From: DATFVA01 sp963747755
Lineage (GTDB): Bacteria; Bacteroidota; Ignavibacteria; Ignavibacteriales; Ignavibacteriaceae
NCBI GenBank assembly: GCA_963747755.1
Contig: CAVVGK010000016.1
Span: 62,001-126,000 of the forward strand
Length of the DNA stretch: 64,000 nt
Reading direction: 5' to 3'
Shown: positions 1 through 9,205 of the stretch, one piece after another
Layout: every line of letters begins with the position of its first letter
Numbering within the stretch: position 1 is the stretch's first letter
The notes under the pieces: generated by a model
What the model was told of the DNA's origin: nothing
Databases searched by the model: none
What the model saw: only the letters and a program-made list of their open reading frames with translations
Position numbers and translations under genes: made by a program

Positions 1-2210
1 TGCCCGGCTACGAATGGGAATTATATGATATTAATAATAAAGTACTTCTAGCAACAAACAATGGATTGTTCCGATTCGATAAGGAAACGGGAAATTTTGT
101 ACCAGATTCTACACTTGGTTCCGTGTTCGCAGATTCAAATAATATTGTTTTAAAAATCACAAAGGGTGAGAACGGTGATTTATGGATTTTAGCAAATATT
201 GATGGTTCTACTGAGCTGGGTAAGGCAGAAGTGCAGAAAGATGGAAAATATAGCTGGCATCCCCTCCCTGTTTTCAGAAGATTAGATTTGAGCAGCGTTT
301 CAGCGATGTATGCTGAATTTGATTCAGTTTCCCAGAAGGACAGATTATGGTTGAGCACAGATGAAGGATTGGTTTATTATAGTCCCAAAAGAATTAAAGA
401 AGCTGATAGCAGCTATCCGGCCTTGATAAGAAAAATAGCACTTAACAATGATTCTGTAATTTATTACGGGGCAAGGCAATCAAGCATTCAGAATAAAAGC
501 CTAATTCTACCTTTCAGCAATAACAACATAAGCTTTTTTGTTTCTTCTGTTGCTTTTGATAAACCTGAGGCTAACCAGTACCAGTTCTTCCTTGAAGGAA
601 ACGACGGAAGATGGTCGCAATGGACAACCGAATCCAGAAAGGAATTCACAAACCTTTCCAGCGGTGACTACAGGTTCCATGTACGTGCTAAAAATGTATA
701 CGGAATGATTTCACAGGAGGATACATTTGCTTTCACGGTTTTACCACCCTGGTACTTATCGTGGTGGGCTTACATCTTTTATGTTATTCTATTCATCCTT
801 TGCATTTTTATAGCCGACAAAGTAATGCGTTCCATTGTGATTAGAAAAGAACAGGATAAAGCGAAACTCAGAGAAGCTGATTTAATAAAAAGACAGGCTG
901 AAGAGCTGGAAACAGTGGACAGGCTGGTGCGTGTGATTAATAATGCTGATGACATCGATACCCTATTTGACTCTTTGTTGGAACAGACAGTTAGTTTCAT
1001 TCCCAAAGCAGAAAAGGCAGCAGTTTTTTTACTTGAACACAATGACGGTAAATTTCATGCAGCCTTCACACTGGGATATAATATTGAAAAGCTTAAAGCG
1101 ATTTCATTCAGTCCTGAAGAACTTAAAAAAAGATACACAGATAATTCAGAAGAATTAGAAAAAGGAATTTATATAATAAGCAATACTGAAAGTCTTTACG
1201 GTGATGAAAAGTTCGCCGGTATTAATAAAGCTTTATCAATGCTGGTGATGGCTGTTGAATGGGGAAACAGATTAGAAGCCTATGTTGTTTTCGATAGTTT
1301 TGCAGATAAAAACTCATTTGATGCCTCAACTGCAAGGATTCTGAGCCGGTTCAGGGAACATGCCGTTTCAGCAATATTAAAAGCACAATCAATAAAAGTA
1401 CTTCAGGAAAAGAATGATGAGATTATTAAAACACAGGAGCAGCTTGTTACCCAACAAAAGCTGGCTTCATTGGGAGCACTAACAGCGGGAATAGCCCACG
1501 AAATAAAAAATCCATTAAACTTTGTAAATAATTTCTCGGAAATAAGCCGGGAAATTCTGGATGAGATGAAATCGGAGCTGATGAAAAATAACGTGGATGA
1601 AGTAATGTCGATCGCTAATGATCTAAAACAAAATCTGGAAAAAATAAACCAGCATGGTAAACGTGCTGATTCGATAGTTAAAGGCATGCTGCTTCACTCA
1701 AGAGGAACTGCAGGTGAAAAAGTCTCAACTGACCTAAATGATTTACTTGATCAGTACGTTGCTCTTGCCTATCATGGAATGAGAGCACGGGATAAAGAAT
1801 TCAACATAACAATTGAAAAATATTATGATGAAACACTGGAAAAGATAAACGTAGTTCCCCAGGATATCAGCCGGGTATTTCTTAACTTAATTAATAATGC
1901 CTGTTACGCTGCAAATGAAAAGAAGCAGAGAGATAGAAATAATTTTTCTCCTTTACTTAAAGTTTCAACTATTAATTCGAAAGATAAAGTTGAAATAAGA
2001 ATATGGGATAATGGAAACGGAGTGCCTGAGGATATTAAAGAACAGCTTTTTACTCCATTCTTTACAACTAAACCGACAGGCGAAGGAACGGGACTGGGTT
2101 TATCTCTGAGTCATGATATAGTTACTAAGATGCATGGAGGTAAAATTTCTTTTAAGAGTAAAGAAGGAGAGTTTACCGAGTTTTTAATAATAATTCCAAA
2201 AACGATTTGA
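1..2210 (+). CDS. Two-component sensor histidine kinase with propeller/Y_Y_Y sensor (5' partial)
   Basis: The reading frame is open from base 3 and the first codons encode a two-component-propeller repeat (ATNNGLFRFDKETG), so the true start and most of the periplasmic propeller lie before the window; the TTG at 66 is only the first possible start inside it. Visible order: last propeller blades, a Y_Y_Y domain (about codons 150-225 from base 66), one transmembrane segment (codons 230-250), a GAF-like region, a HisKA dimerisation helix with phosphoacceptor His in AHEIKNP (codon about 478), and a HATPase_c domain with NLINNA, DNGNGVP and GEGTGLGLS. The family senses an extracellular ligand, autophosphorylates and passes phosphate to a response regulator; the receiver genes at 2218 and 2606 follow directly and are the likely partners. 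The ligand is unknown. Confidence 0.93.
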   Translation, partial: PGYEWELYDINNKVLLATNNGLFRFDKETGNFVPDSTLGSVFADSNNIVLKITKGENGDLWILANIDGSTELGKAEVQKDGKYSWHPLPVFRRLDLSSVSAMYAEFDSVSQKDRLWLSTDEGLVYYSPKRIKEADSSYPALIRKIALNNDSVIYYGARQSSIQNKSLILPFSNNNISFFVSSVAFDKPEANQYQFFLEGNDGRWSQWTTESRKEFTNLSSGDYRFHVRAKNVYGMISQEDTFAFTVLPPWYLSWWAYIFYVILFILCIFIADKVMRSIVIRKEQDKAKLREADLIKRQAEELETVDRLVRVINNADDIDTLFDSLLEQTVSFIPKAEKAAVFLLEHNDGKFHAAFTLGYNIEKLKAISFSPEELKKRYTDNSEELEKGIYIISNTESLYGDEKFAGINKALSMLVMAVEWGNRLEAYVVFDSFADKNSFDASTARILSRFREHAVSAILKAQSIKVLQEKNDEIIKTQEQLVTQQKLASLGALTAGIAHEIKNPLNFVNNFSEISREILDEMKSELMKNNVDEVMSIANDLKQNLEKINQHGKRADSIVKGMLLHSRGTAGEKVSTDLNDLLDQYVALAYHGMRARDKEFNITIEKYYDETLEKINVVPQDISRVFLNLINNACYAANEKKQRDRNNFSPLLKVSTINSKDKVEIRIWDNGNGVPEDIKEQLFTPFFTTKPTGEGTGLGLSLSHDIVTKMHGGKISFKSKEGEFTEFLIIIPKTI

Positions 2211-2217
2211 GGACAAA

Positions 2218-2595
2218 TTGAAACTTTTAGTAGTTGATGACGAAAGTGACGTCCAGTTTTTATTTGAGCAAATTTTCAGGCGAGAAATAAAAGCCGGTAC
2301 GATGCAGATAAAATATGCGCTTAACGGAATTTCTGCTCTTAAATTATTGGAATCCATAGAAAATAAAAACGGTTATTTAATTCTCACAGATATCAACATG
2401 CCGGAGATGAATGGAATAGAACTTCTTAAGCATATTAAAGAAAGATATCCTGAGTTAAGAGTTATTATTATTACTGCTTACGGCGATGAGCATAATCGTA
2501 AAATCGCAAAAAACCTTGGGGCGGATGATTATTTTACAAAACCCCTTCAATTTGATCTTCTCAGAGATAAACTTGATCAACAGGATTCAATTTAA
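2218..2595 (+). CDS. Single-domain response regulator
   Basis: A 125-residue receiver domain with no output domain. The acidic pair D7-D8, phosphoacceptor D58 in LTDINMPEMNG, the conserved T/A region (IITAYGD) and the lysine in FTKPL are all present. It starts at a TTG seven bases after the kinase stop, preceded by GGAC, so translation is probably coupled to the kinase. Stand-alone receivers usually act through protein-protein contact or as a phosphate relay; here it could pass phosphate from the upstream kinase or compete for it with the receiver-phosphatase at 2606. Confidence 0.88.
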   Translation: MKLLVVDDESDVQFLFEQIFRREIKAGTMQIKYALNGISALKLLESIENKNGYLILTDINMPEMNGIELLKHIKERYPELRVIIITAYGDEHNRKIAKNLGADDYFTKPLQFDLLRDKLDQQDSI

Positions 2596-2605
2596 GGAGA
2601 TGCGT

Positions 2606-3775
2606 ATGTCTTATGCTAGAATATTAGTAGTGGATGATGAACCCGATCTGCAGGCACTGATCAGGCAAAAATTCCGGAATAAAATAAAAGCAAATGAATA
2701 TGAATTTCGTTTTGCAGAAAACGGTGCAGAGGCCCTGGAGCTGATTGCTGATGATGGGGCGATTGATCTGATTCTGACAGACATAAATATGCCTGTGATG
2801 GACGGGCTGACGCTTCTATCAAAAATAAATGAACTGAATAAAAAAGTACTGAGATCGGTAATTGTTTCAGCCTACGGAGATATGGAGAATATAAGGACGG
2901 CTATGAACAGGGGCGCATATGATTTCGTAACCAAACCCATCGATTTAAAGGATCTGGAGATTACGATAGAAAAATCCCTCAAGGAAATCGAGCAGTATAA
3001 GATCGCCCTTTTGGCGCATGATACCCTGGTAGCTCTAAAACAGGAGCTTGATATAGCGACCGTGATCCAGACTTCAATGCTTCCCAAGACATTCCCTGCA
3101 TTTCCCGATAGAAAGGAATTCGATATTTACGCTAAAATGATGCCTGCGAAAGAAGTGGGAGGAGATCTTTATGATTTCTTCCTGATTGACAGGTACAGAC
3201 TTGGGATAGTCATTGGTGATGTATCAGGTAAAGGAATTGCTGCTGCTCTGCTGATGGCTGTATGTAAAACACTGTTGAAGGTAACTGCATGTAAAGGCAT
3301 TCCTACCGACGCCGTTCTCTCAGAGGTAAGTAAAATTATATTTAGTGAAAGTCCTTCGAATATGTTTGTGACAGTATTTTACGGAATTCTGGATACAAGG
3401 AACGGGTCATTTGAATACTCGAACGGAGGTCATAATCCACCATACCTGTTTGCTGCAGACGGGAATATAAAAATGATTGATGATGCAGGGGGGCTGATGC
3501 TGGGGGTAATGGAAATGTCTGATTATAAATCTAATATTATTATGTTGAATCCCGGTGACAGTATTTTCTTTTACACAGACGGTGTGACGGAAGCTTTTAA
3601 TGAGGATGAAGAGGAATTTGATAACCACAGGCTCAGTGCACTTCTTAATAACCAGGACGGGCCGGATACTGAAGAAATAGTAAACAGAATTTTCTCGGGG
3701 CTGAGCGAATTCACTGCCGGGGCGGATCAATCAGACGACATCACCTGTATGGCCCTGAAGTACCTCGGACATTAA
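2606..3775 (+). CDS. Response regulator with PP2C/SpoIIE (RsbU-like) phosphatase output
   Basis: Residues 1-125 form a receiver domain (DD at 10-11, phosphoacceptor D59 in LTDINMPVMDG, K in VTKPIDL). A short helical linker leads to a PP2C-type SpoIIE serine phosphatase domain with the metal-binding motifs GGDLYDFF, GDVSGKG, NGGHNPPY, YTDGVTEA and DQSDDITC. The frame is open further upstream, but AAGGAG at 2594-2599 lies six bases before ATG 2606, which fixes this start (an ATG at 2600 is too close). Such proteins dephosphorylate an anti-sigma-factor antagonist in partner-switching pathways. No antagonist or anti-sigma kinase gene is in the window, so the downstream target is unknown. Confidence 0.9.
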   Translation: MSYARILVVDDEPDLQALIRQKFRNKIKANEYEFRFAENGAEALELIADDGAIDLILTDINMPVMDGLTLLSKINELNKKVLRSVIVSAYGDMENIRTAMNRGAYDFVTKPIDLKDLEITIEKSLKEIEQYKIALLAHDTLVALKQELDIATVIQTSMLPKTFPAFPDRKEFDIYAKMMPAKEVGGDLYDFFLIDRYRLGIVIGDVSGKGIAAALLMAVCKTLLKVTACKGIPTDAVLSEVSKIIFSESPSNMFVTVFYGILDTRNGSFEYSNGGHNPPYLFAADGNIKMIDDAGGLMLGVMEMSDYKSNIIMLNPGDSIFFYTDGVTEAFNEDEEEFDNHRLSALLNNQDGPDTEEIVNRIFSGLSEFTAGADQSDDITCMALKYLGH

Positions 3776-3788
3776 ACCGGGATTTTTC

Positions 3789-3809
3789 GGGATCGAATGT
3801 CCCTTTTTT
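3789..3809 (+). terminator. Weak intrinsic terminator
   Basis: GGGAT, a five-base loop and GTCCC (one G-T pair) are followed by six T residues, 14 bases after the receiver-phosphatase stop. The stem is short. Confidence 0.45.
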
Positions 3810-3880
3810 GTATATTCAATTACTGACAGTTTATACATCCTTAAATTTTATCAATTTCAAAACAAATCCCGGAGGAACTG

Positions 3881-5008
3881 ATGCAAAAATCTACCGGATT
3901 TCTTTTCATATCTGTGTTTTTACTTGTTTTTATTATAAATATTCCTGCTGCGGCGCAGGGCGATACTTTGTTTTATGAGCCGTTCGAGGATATGTCGAAT
4001 TGGACCGCTGTAGGTCCTCTGGGCCAGCAAAACTGGTCGATTGTCAATACAAACAGTGCCGGAGGATACTCCGCTCCAGAGGTGCGTTTCACCTGGGAAT
4101 TCCTGTTTACCGGCGACTCATACCTCCTTGCCTCCCCTGTATTTACAGGTACATCCGGACATAACATGGAATTGAAGTTTAATTATTACGAGGATTACTG
4201 GTCAAATATTGTTTACGTGGGCGTAGCTATTACCGGCGACGGCGGGAGCTCATACACTTCCATTTGGGAACTGCAGGCCAGCGGAAATTCGGGTCCGGAG
4301 GAAGTAACGGTCGACTTTACCGGCATCGACAATATGCAGATTGCCTTATATTATACAGGCGATGCAAATGATATTGACTGGTGGTTTGTTGATGACGTGA
4401 CTCTGATAGACCTTGATGCTGTCCCGGTTGAGCTTTCTTCATTTACCGCCGCAGCTGCAGGCGGAAGCGTAGTGCTAAACTGGAGAACAGCAACCGAAAC
4501 AAATAATAAGGGATTTGAGATTGAGCGGCAGAAAGCAGTTAATGAATACCTGAATGAATGGGAAAAGATAGGATTTGTTACAGGCAAGGGTACTACAACT
4601 GAACCTGCCGCTTATAGTTTCTCAGACGGCGGTTTAACAAATGGGAAATATTCTTACCGACTGAAGCAGGTGGATTTTGACGGCTCATTTGCATATTCAG
4701 ATGTTGTGGAAGCAGAGGTTAAAGCTCCGGCTGAATTTTCACTTAAACAGAATTATCCCAATCCGTTTAACCCTTCTACTAAGATCGGCTTTAATCTTCA
4801 GGTTGACGCGAAGGTGACATTGAATGTGTATAATGTACTCGGTCAAAAAGTTACTACATTAATAAATGGTAATTTAACTGCGGGTGAAACAGAGGTTGCC
4901 TTTGATGCCTCAGTATTAAACAGCGGGGTTTATTTTTATCGGGTGGAGGCCACAGCCGCGGATGGGAAGAAGTTTTCTTCGGTCAAGAAAATGATCCTCA
5001 CAAAGTGA
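3881..5008 (+). CDS. Secreted protein with T9SS C-terminal sorting domain
   Basis: The N-terminus is a signal peptide (MQKSTGFLFISVFLLV..., cleavage near AAAQG). Residues about 28-175 resemble the choice-of-anchor/MAM-like beta-sandwich seen in secreted Bacteroidota proteins (FYEPFEDMSNWT, DIDWWFVDDVTL). Residues about 185-280 form a fibronectin-like module common in this lineage (VELSSFTA...NWRTATETNNKGFEIER). The last 80 residues are the type IX sorting domain: NYPNPFNPSTKIGF, VTLNVYNVLGQKV, GVYFYRVEA and a lysine-rich end. It should be exported by Sec, then moved across the outer membrane by the T9SS whose SprA and PorX are encoded in this window. GGAGG precedes the ATG. It carries no recognisable catalytic domain, so adhesion or ligand binding is more likely than enzymatic activity. 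Confidence 0.88.
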   Translation: MQKSTGFLFISVFLLVFIINIPAAAQGDTLFYEPFEDMSNWTAVGPLGQQNWSIVNTNSAGGYSAPEVRFTWEFLFTGDSYLLASPVFTGTSGHNMELKFNYYEDYWSNIVYVGVAITGDGGSSYTSIWELQASGNSGPEEVTVDFTGIDNMQIALYYTGDANDIDWWFVDDVTLIDLDAVPVELSSFTAAAAGGSVVLNWRTATETNNKGFEIERQKAVNEYLNEWEKIGFVTGKGTTTEPAAYSFSDGGLTNGKYSYRLKQVDFDGSFAYSDVVEAEVKAPAEFSLKQNYPNPFNPSTKIGFNLQVDAKVTLNVYNVLGQKVTTLINGNLTAGETEVAFDASVLNSGVYFYRVEATAADGKKFSSVKKMILTK

Positions 5009-5033
5009 GAATTATTTAATATTGAAAATTGTT

Positions 5034-6404
5034 GACGATGTGGCTAAAGCCAGGATGATATCTTGTATTGTCTACTATCCGTCAGTTGAAACTGACGGCA
5101 ATGGCACTGATCTATTATTTCCACGCGTCAGTTGAAACTGACGGCAATATACCCGGAATAATCGGTGTTGCCAGCAAGTGGAGGAGACGATGTGGCTAAA
5201 GCCAGGATGATATCTTGTATTGTCTACTATCCGTCAGTTGAAACTGACGGCAATAATAGGCACTGATCTATTATTTCCACGCGTCAGTTGAAACTGACGG
5301 CAATATACCCGGAATAATCGGTGTTGCCAGTAAGTGGAGGAGATGATGTGGCTAAAGCCAGGATGATATCTTGTATTGTCTACTATCCGTCAGTTGAAAC
5401 TGACGGCAATGGCACTGATCTATTATTTCCACGCGTCAGTTGAAACTGACGGCAATATACCCGGAATAATCGGTGTTGCCAGCAAGTGGAGGAGATGATG
5501 TGGCTAAAGCCAGGATGATATCTTGTATTGTCTACTATCCGTCAGTTGAAACTGACGGCAATATACCCGGAATAATCGGTGTTGCCAGCAAGTGGAGGAG
5601 ATGATGTGGCTAAAGCCAGGATGATATCTTGTATTGTCTACTATCCGTCAGTTGAAACTGACGGCAATATACCCGGAATAATCGGTGTTGCCAGCAAGTG
5701 GAGGAGATGATGTGGCTAAAGCCAGGATGATATCTTGTATTGTCTACTATCCGTCAGTTGAAACTGACGGCAATATACCCGGAATAATCGGTGTTGCCAG
5801 TAAGTGGAGGAGATGATGTGGCTAAAGCCAGGATGATATCTTGTATTGTCTACTATCCGTCAGTTGAAACTGACGGCAATGGCACTGATCTATTATTTCC
5901 ACGCGTCAGTTGAAACTGACGGCAATATACCCGGAATAATCGGTGTTGCCAGCAAGTGGAGGAGATGATGTGGCTAAAGCCAGGATGATATCTTGTATTG
6001 TCTACTATCCGTCAGTTGAAACTGACGGCAATGGCACTGATCTATTATTTCCACGCGTCAGTTGAAACTGACGGCAATATACCCGGAATAATCGGTGTTG
6101 CCAGTAAGTGGAGGAGATGATGTGGCTAAAGCCAGGATGATATCTTGTATTGTCTACTATCCGTCAGTTGAAACTGACGGCAATATCTTGTATTGTCTAC
6201 TATCCGTCAGTTGAAACTGACGGCAATATACCCGGAATAATCGGTGTTGCCAGCAAGTGGAGGAGATGATGTGGCTAAAGCCAGGATGATATCTTGTATT
6301 GTCTACTATCCGTCAGTTGAAACTGACGGCAATGGCACTGATCTATTATTTCCACGCGTCAGTTGAAACTGACGGCAATATACCTATATACTGACGGCAA
6401 TATT
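5034..6404. repeat. REP-like tandem array, 10 units with 17 identical palindromes
   Basis: Units begin at 5034, 5186, 5342, 5494, 5600, 5706, 5812, 5964, 6116 and 6265. Six of them (1, 2, 3, 7, 8, 10) are about 152 bp (156 for unit 2) and carry two copies of the palindrome CCGTCAGTTGAAACTGACGG or its core; units 4, 5 and 6 are 106 bp with one copy; unit 9 is 149 bp with an internal duplication. Every unit also has the small palindrome TGGCTAAAGCCA, and each large palindrome is followed by CAAT. The units are nearly identical apart from C/T changes such as CAGCAAG/CAGTAAG and one 4-bp insertion in unit 2. No reading frame of note crosses the array. It fills the gap between the T9SS cargo gene and the membrane protein at 6496. 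Two-palindrome structure and conserved tail resemble REP/BIME elements; that assignment is inference. Confidence 0.9.
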
Positions 6405-6495
6405 CGCGGGGGAGTTCACCTAAATACTATACATCACGAAAAAGTTCCGGCAGAATTGGTATAATGAACATTATATATTAATGCCGGAACAATGA

Positions 6496-8148
6496 ATGAA
6501 TTTAAAATCCATATGGGGCGATACCACGTACCGCGTACTTATTATTATAGCCGGCGTACTCCTGCTTATCTTTCTGGCCGTAATAATATTTTCTGATCCC
6601 CTGCTGAATAGTCTAGTTAAAGATAAACTCGTTTCAAAAGCGAACTCGTCTAAAAATACCACGCTGCACATCGATGATATGAGCTATCATCTGTTTTCAA
6701 ATTCGGTGGAGGCCTCGGATATTGAATTTTCATATAAAGATTCATCTGAAGCTGGAAGTTCATCCTACAAAGCAAGAATTCCTCATTTGAGATTTTCAGG
6801 GATCAACTGGTTTACAATTATATCCGGTTCGGGACTTTCGCTGAGTTCGGTTGTTATTGACCGGCCGGTGTTTCAGATTAACTCGAAAAAGAACAGCTCA
6901 CAGAAAGATCAGGAGCAGGGTCAAAACAAAAAGACTAAAAGAGATACCCCCCTCTTTGATAAATCATTTGTCTCCGATTTACCCTCGCGTATAAACCCGC
7001 TGCATATCGACAATTTCGGAATACGTTCAGGAAAACTAATACATAGATCCGAGACTGATAAGGAAACCACCAGGGATACTATTAAGAATTTCAGCCTGGA
7101 CATTTCAGGGGTAAAAATCGATTCGACCGTGAGCGATAGTTCGCTTAAATATATCATAGCAGACGGTTTTGATTTTGATGCGGAGAAAATCAAAAGGCTA
7201 TATGTGAAGGGAGGAAACGAGATTAAACTTGATTCGATTTATGTTTCAGGGGAGGATTCTCTGCTATCGATAAAAAACTTTTCTTATCAACCGTTTCTAT
7301 CAAGGCAGGATTACTTCGCTAGAAAAAAATACAGGACCGACAGACGGATATTCAGGTTCACACAGTTCAGGCTGGAGGGAATTGACTATGGGCGAATTGT
7401 TCAGAAAAAAATTTGTTATATCTCAAGAGCCGCGATGAACGATTTTTATATAGATATCCTTACTGACAAGCGGCTGCCGAAAGATCCATCATGCTGTCCC
7501 AAAATGCCGAACGAAATTTTGCGTGATATGACATTCGGTATAAATATTAAAAAGGTTGAGCTTACAGACGGAGAACTTTATGTAAAATCACTTCAGGATA
7601 ACAGCGACACAGCTGCAGTAATACCATTTACAATGGTGAATGCGGAATTTTCAGATATAAGCAACATTAAAGGTAGTGATACGGAACTTAAGATAAAGGC
7701 GGAAGCTAATATGTTTGATGCAGGAAAGCTTACTATGCAAATGAAGATGGATCTGATATCAGACAAACTGAATTTCAGCAATAGAGGAAAACTTGATTCA
7801 ATGACCATTAAAGCTATGAATCAGTGGCTGACCATTGAAAATCTCGTAAGGATTACAAAAGGGCAGATTTCACAGATCAAGTACTCAACTGATACGGAAG
7901 ACGGTCTGGCACTTGCAAAGGTTACACCCGTTTACCGTAACCTCGAAGTTGAAATGCTGACAAAAAATAAAAAAGAGAAAAAAATAAAAACTTTCCTGGC
8001 CAATGCTATTAAGATGAAAGATGCAAACCCGAAGGACGATAAATTGAAAACCGGAAGTTTGTACTATAAGAAAAAGAGTGACGATGCCTTCCTGGATGTG
8101 TTATGGGTTCCGCTGAGGAATGCTCTCGGGAAAGTCGCGGGATTCTAA
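6496..8148 (+). CDS. Membrane-anchored AsmA-like protein of unknown function
   Basis: A 550-residue protein with one N-terminal transmembrane helix (about residues 14-34, YRVLIIIAGVLLLIFLAVII) and a long periplasmic part rich in beta strands and in D/S/K. The start of the soluble part (LHIDDMSYHLFSNSVEASDIEFSY, later SLSSVVIDRPVFQI) has the look of AsmA/DUF748-type envelope proteins, which bridge the inner and outer membranes and affect lipid transport. Two adjacent cysteines occur in a DPSCCP context. It stands alone between the repeat array and small minus-strand genes. The family link is by general appearance only. Confidence 0.6.
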   Translation: MNLKSIWGDTTYRVLIIIAGVLLLIFLAVIIFSDPLLNSLVKDKLVSKANSSKNTTLHIDDMSYHLFSNSVEASDIEFSYKDSSEAGSSSYKARIPHLRFSGINWFTIISGSGLSLSSVVIDRPVFQINSKKNSSQKDQEQGQNKKTKRDTPLFDKSFVSDLPSRINPLHIDNFGIRSGKLIHRSETDKETTRDTIKNFSLDISGVKIDSTVSDSSLKYIIADGFDFDAEKIKRLYVKGGNEIKLDSIYVSGEDSLLSIKNFSYQPFLSRQDYFARKKYRTDRRIFRFTQFRLEGIDYGRIVQKKICYISRAAMNDFYIDILTDKRLPKDPSCCPKMPNEILRDMTFGINIKKVELTDGELYVKSLQDNSDTAAVIPFTMVNAEFSDISNIKGSDTELKIKAEANMFDAGKLTMQMKMDLISDKLNFSNRGKLDSMTIKAMNQWLTIENLVRITKGQISQIKYSTDTEDGLALAKVTPVYRNLEVEMLTKNKKEKKIKTFLANAIKMKDANPKDDKLKTGSLYYKKKSDDAFLDVLWVPLRNALGKVAGF

Positions 8149-8250
8149 CCGAACCATGTGACATTGCAAATTGAAGATTGAATATTTGAAAAGGAGAGTA
8201 GCAGATTGCAGATTCAATTTTCTATTTACAACATTAAATACTAAATATTT

Positions 8251-8703
8251 TCATCCTTCTTTTCTGTGGGCGGAAACGAAAATCTCATACATATTCGTTG
8301 TGCTGTTTAATCCGCAGCGCACTGAGCATGTAATACCGGGTTTATCAGATTGAAATTCATTTACAGACAGAGTATCAACAGTGAATCCTTTACTCACCAT
8401 GTCTCCGATATATCCGTTAAGAGCCGCCTTGCAGCTTTTCTCTGTACCATACGACTGAGTGGCTTCAGCCTGGAAAATCCCGTTCTCGTCCGCAACAAAT
8501 GATCTGCTTATGGCGGGCGACTTATAAAACATCATAACCATTGATTTGTTTGAATCATCTGTGTAAACCGGTTTCCCGAGGGACTTGATTAGTTGTGAGC
8601 GGCTTTTGCTGATATAGTTCTGCACATCCAGCTGCGGAAAAATTTCAGAATGGAATGCAAGTACCCCGAGAATTATCTGAAGAAACAGAAAATACCTTTT
8701 CAT
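8251..8703 (-). CDS. Small secreted protein of unknown function
   Basis: A 150-residue protein starting MKRYFLFLQIILGVLAF, a clear signal peptide. GGGGAGG lies about 10 bases upstream of ATG 8703; an in-frame ATG at 8730 has no such site. The mature part has QLIKSLGKPVYTDDSNK, MVMMFYKSP and three cysteines. I do not recognise a family. It may share an operon with the small membrane ORFs just upstream (8770-9011). Confidence 0.7.
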   Translation of the reverse strand: MKRYFLFLQIILGVLAFHSEIFPQLDVQNYISKSRSQLIKSLGKPVYTDDSNKSMVMMFYKSPAISRSFVADENGIFQAEATQSYGTEKSCKAALNGYIGDMVSKGFTVDTLSVNEFQSDKPGITCSVRCGLNSTTNMYEIFVSAHRKEG

Positions 8704-8769
8704 TTTGGTTTCCTCCCCAAATAAATTCATTTACATTAGCAAATATATAATGTATCCGGCTTAATTTCC

Positions 8770-8880
8770 TTATTTTTTTTCTTTTCGTTCTGAAGCGAAC
8801 ACTCGTATAAAGCAGAAAACTGTGAGAAAAATAATTGTTCCCCAGGCACCAATTAAAAAGATCCATCCGCTAAGTTCCAT
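8770..8880 (-). CDS. Small single-pass membrane protein, symporter-accessory-like
   Basis: A 36-residue peptide: a short N-terminus, one hydrophobic helix (GWIFLIGAWGTIIFLTVFCF), then a basic tail (RVFASERKEKK). AAGGA precedes the ATG at 8880 with suitable spacing. The GWI...FC..RVF pattern resembles tiny membrane subunits found beside sodium:solute symporters, but no symporter gene is adjacent; the nearest is at 12279 on the other strand. Function is inferred from appearance only. Confidence 0.5.
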   Translation of the reverse strand: MELSGWIFLIGAWGTIIFLTVFCFIRVFASERKEKK

Positions 8881-9011
8881 TAGTTTTCCTTTATGATGGT
8901 AAGTGCTAAGAGCATAGGATAAAAACTGCCTAGGCAAATGAGCATTGGACAAAGAGCATAACCCACGAAGGCTGCGGGCGGCAGGCAAGGTATTTTCAGG
9001 TTTTTTTTCAT
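8880..9011 (-). CDS. Possible small hydrophobic peptide overlapping the 36-aa gene
   Basis: A 43-codon frame (MKKNLKIPCLPPAAF...) whose TAA shares one base with the ATG of the next frame (TAATG), the arrangement typical of translational coupling. It is largely hydrophobic with two cysteines. There is no good ribosome binding site, and its coding status is uncertain. Confidence 0.3.
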   Translation of the reverse strand: MKKNLKIPCLPPAAFVGYALCPMLICLGSFYPMLLALTIIKEN

Positions 9012-9161
9012 TATGAGTATAAGTATCTGAGGGAACATATTTAAGAATTTGGTAAGAAGCAAGAGTTGTTAATTGATGACGGATAATTTGAAATTGGTTG
9101 GGCTTCTTCCGGTCCCAACCTGCGGGATAACAGGGGCATAGAAGATTTCGAGGAAGATTAT

Positions 9162-9190
9162 AAAAAATGCCGCCAAGAGGCTGGCGGCAT
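9162..9190 (-). terminator. Intrinsic terminator after the TonB-receptor remnant
   Basis: On the minus strand ATGCCGCCA, a six-base loop and TGGCGGCAT are followed by a run of Ts. The 9-bp stem is perfect and lies about 15 bases past the stop of the remnant at 9206. Confidence 0.8.
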
Positions 9191-9205
9191 ATTCAAGTAA
9201 AATAT

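Noticed and set aside
2486..2605. Longer start for the receiver-phosphatase gene
   Set aside because: The extra codons lie inside the previous receiver gene in another frame; AAGGAG fixes the start at 2606.
5034..6404. CRISPR array
   Set aside because: The sequences between palindromes are identical from unit to unit, so there are no unique spacers, and no cas genes are present.
8770..8988. Longer 72-aa start for the small membrane gene
   Set aside because: The upstream part overlaps the other small frame; AAGGA and the helix start point to ATG 8880.
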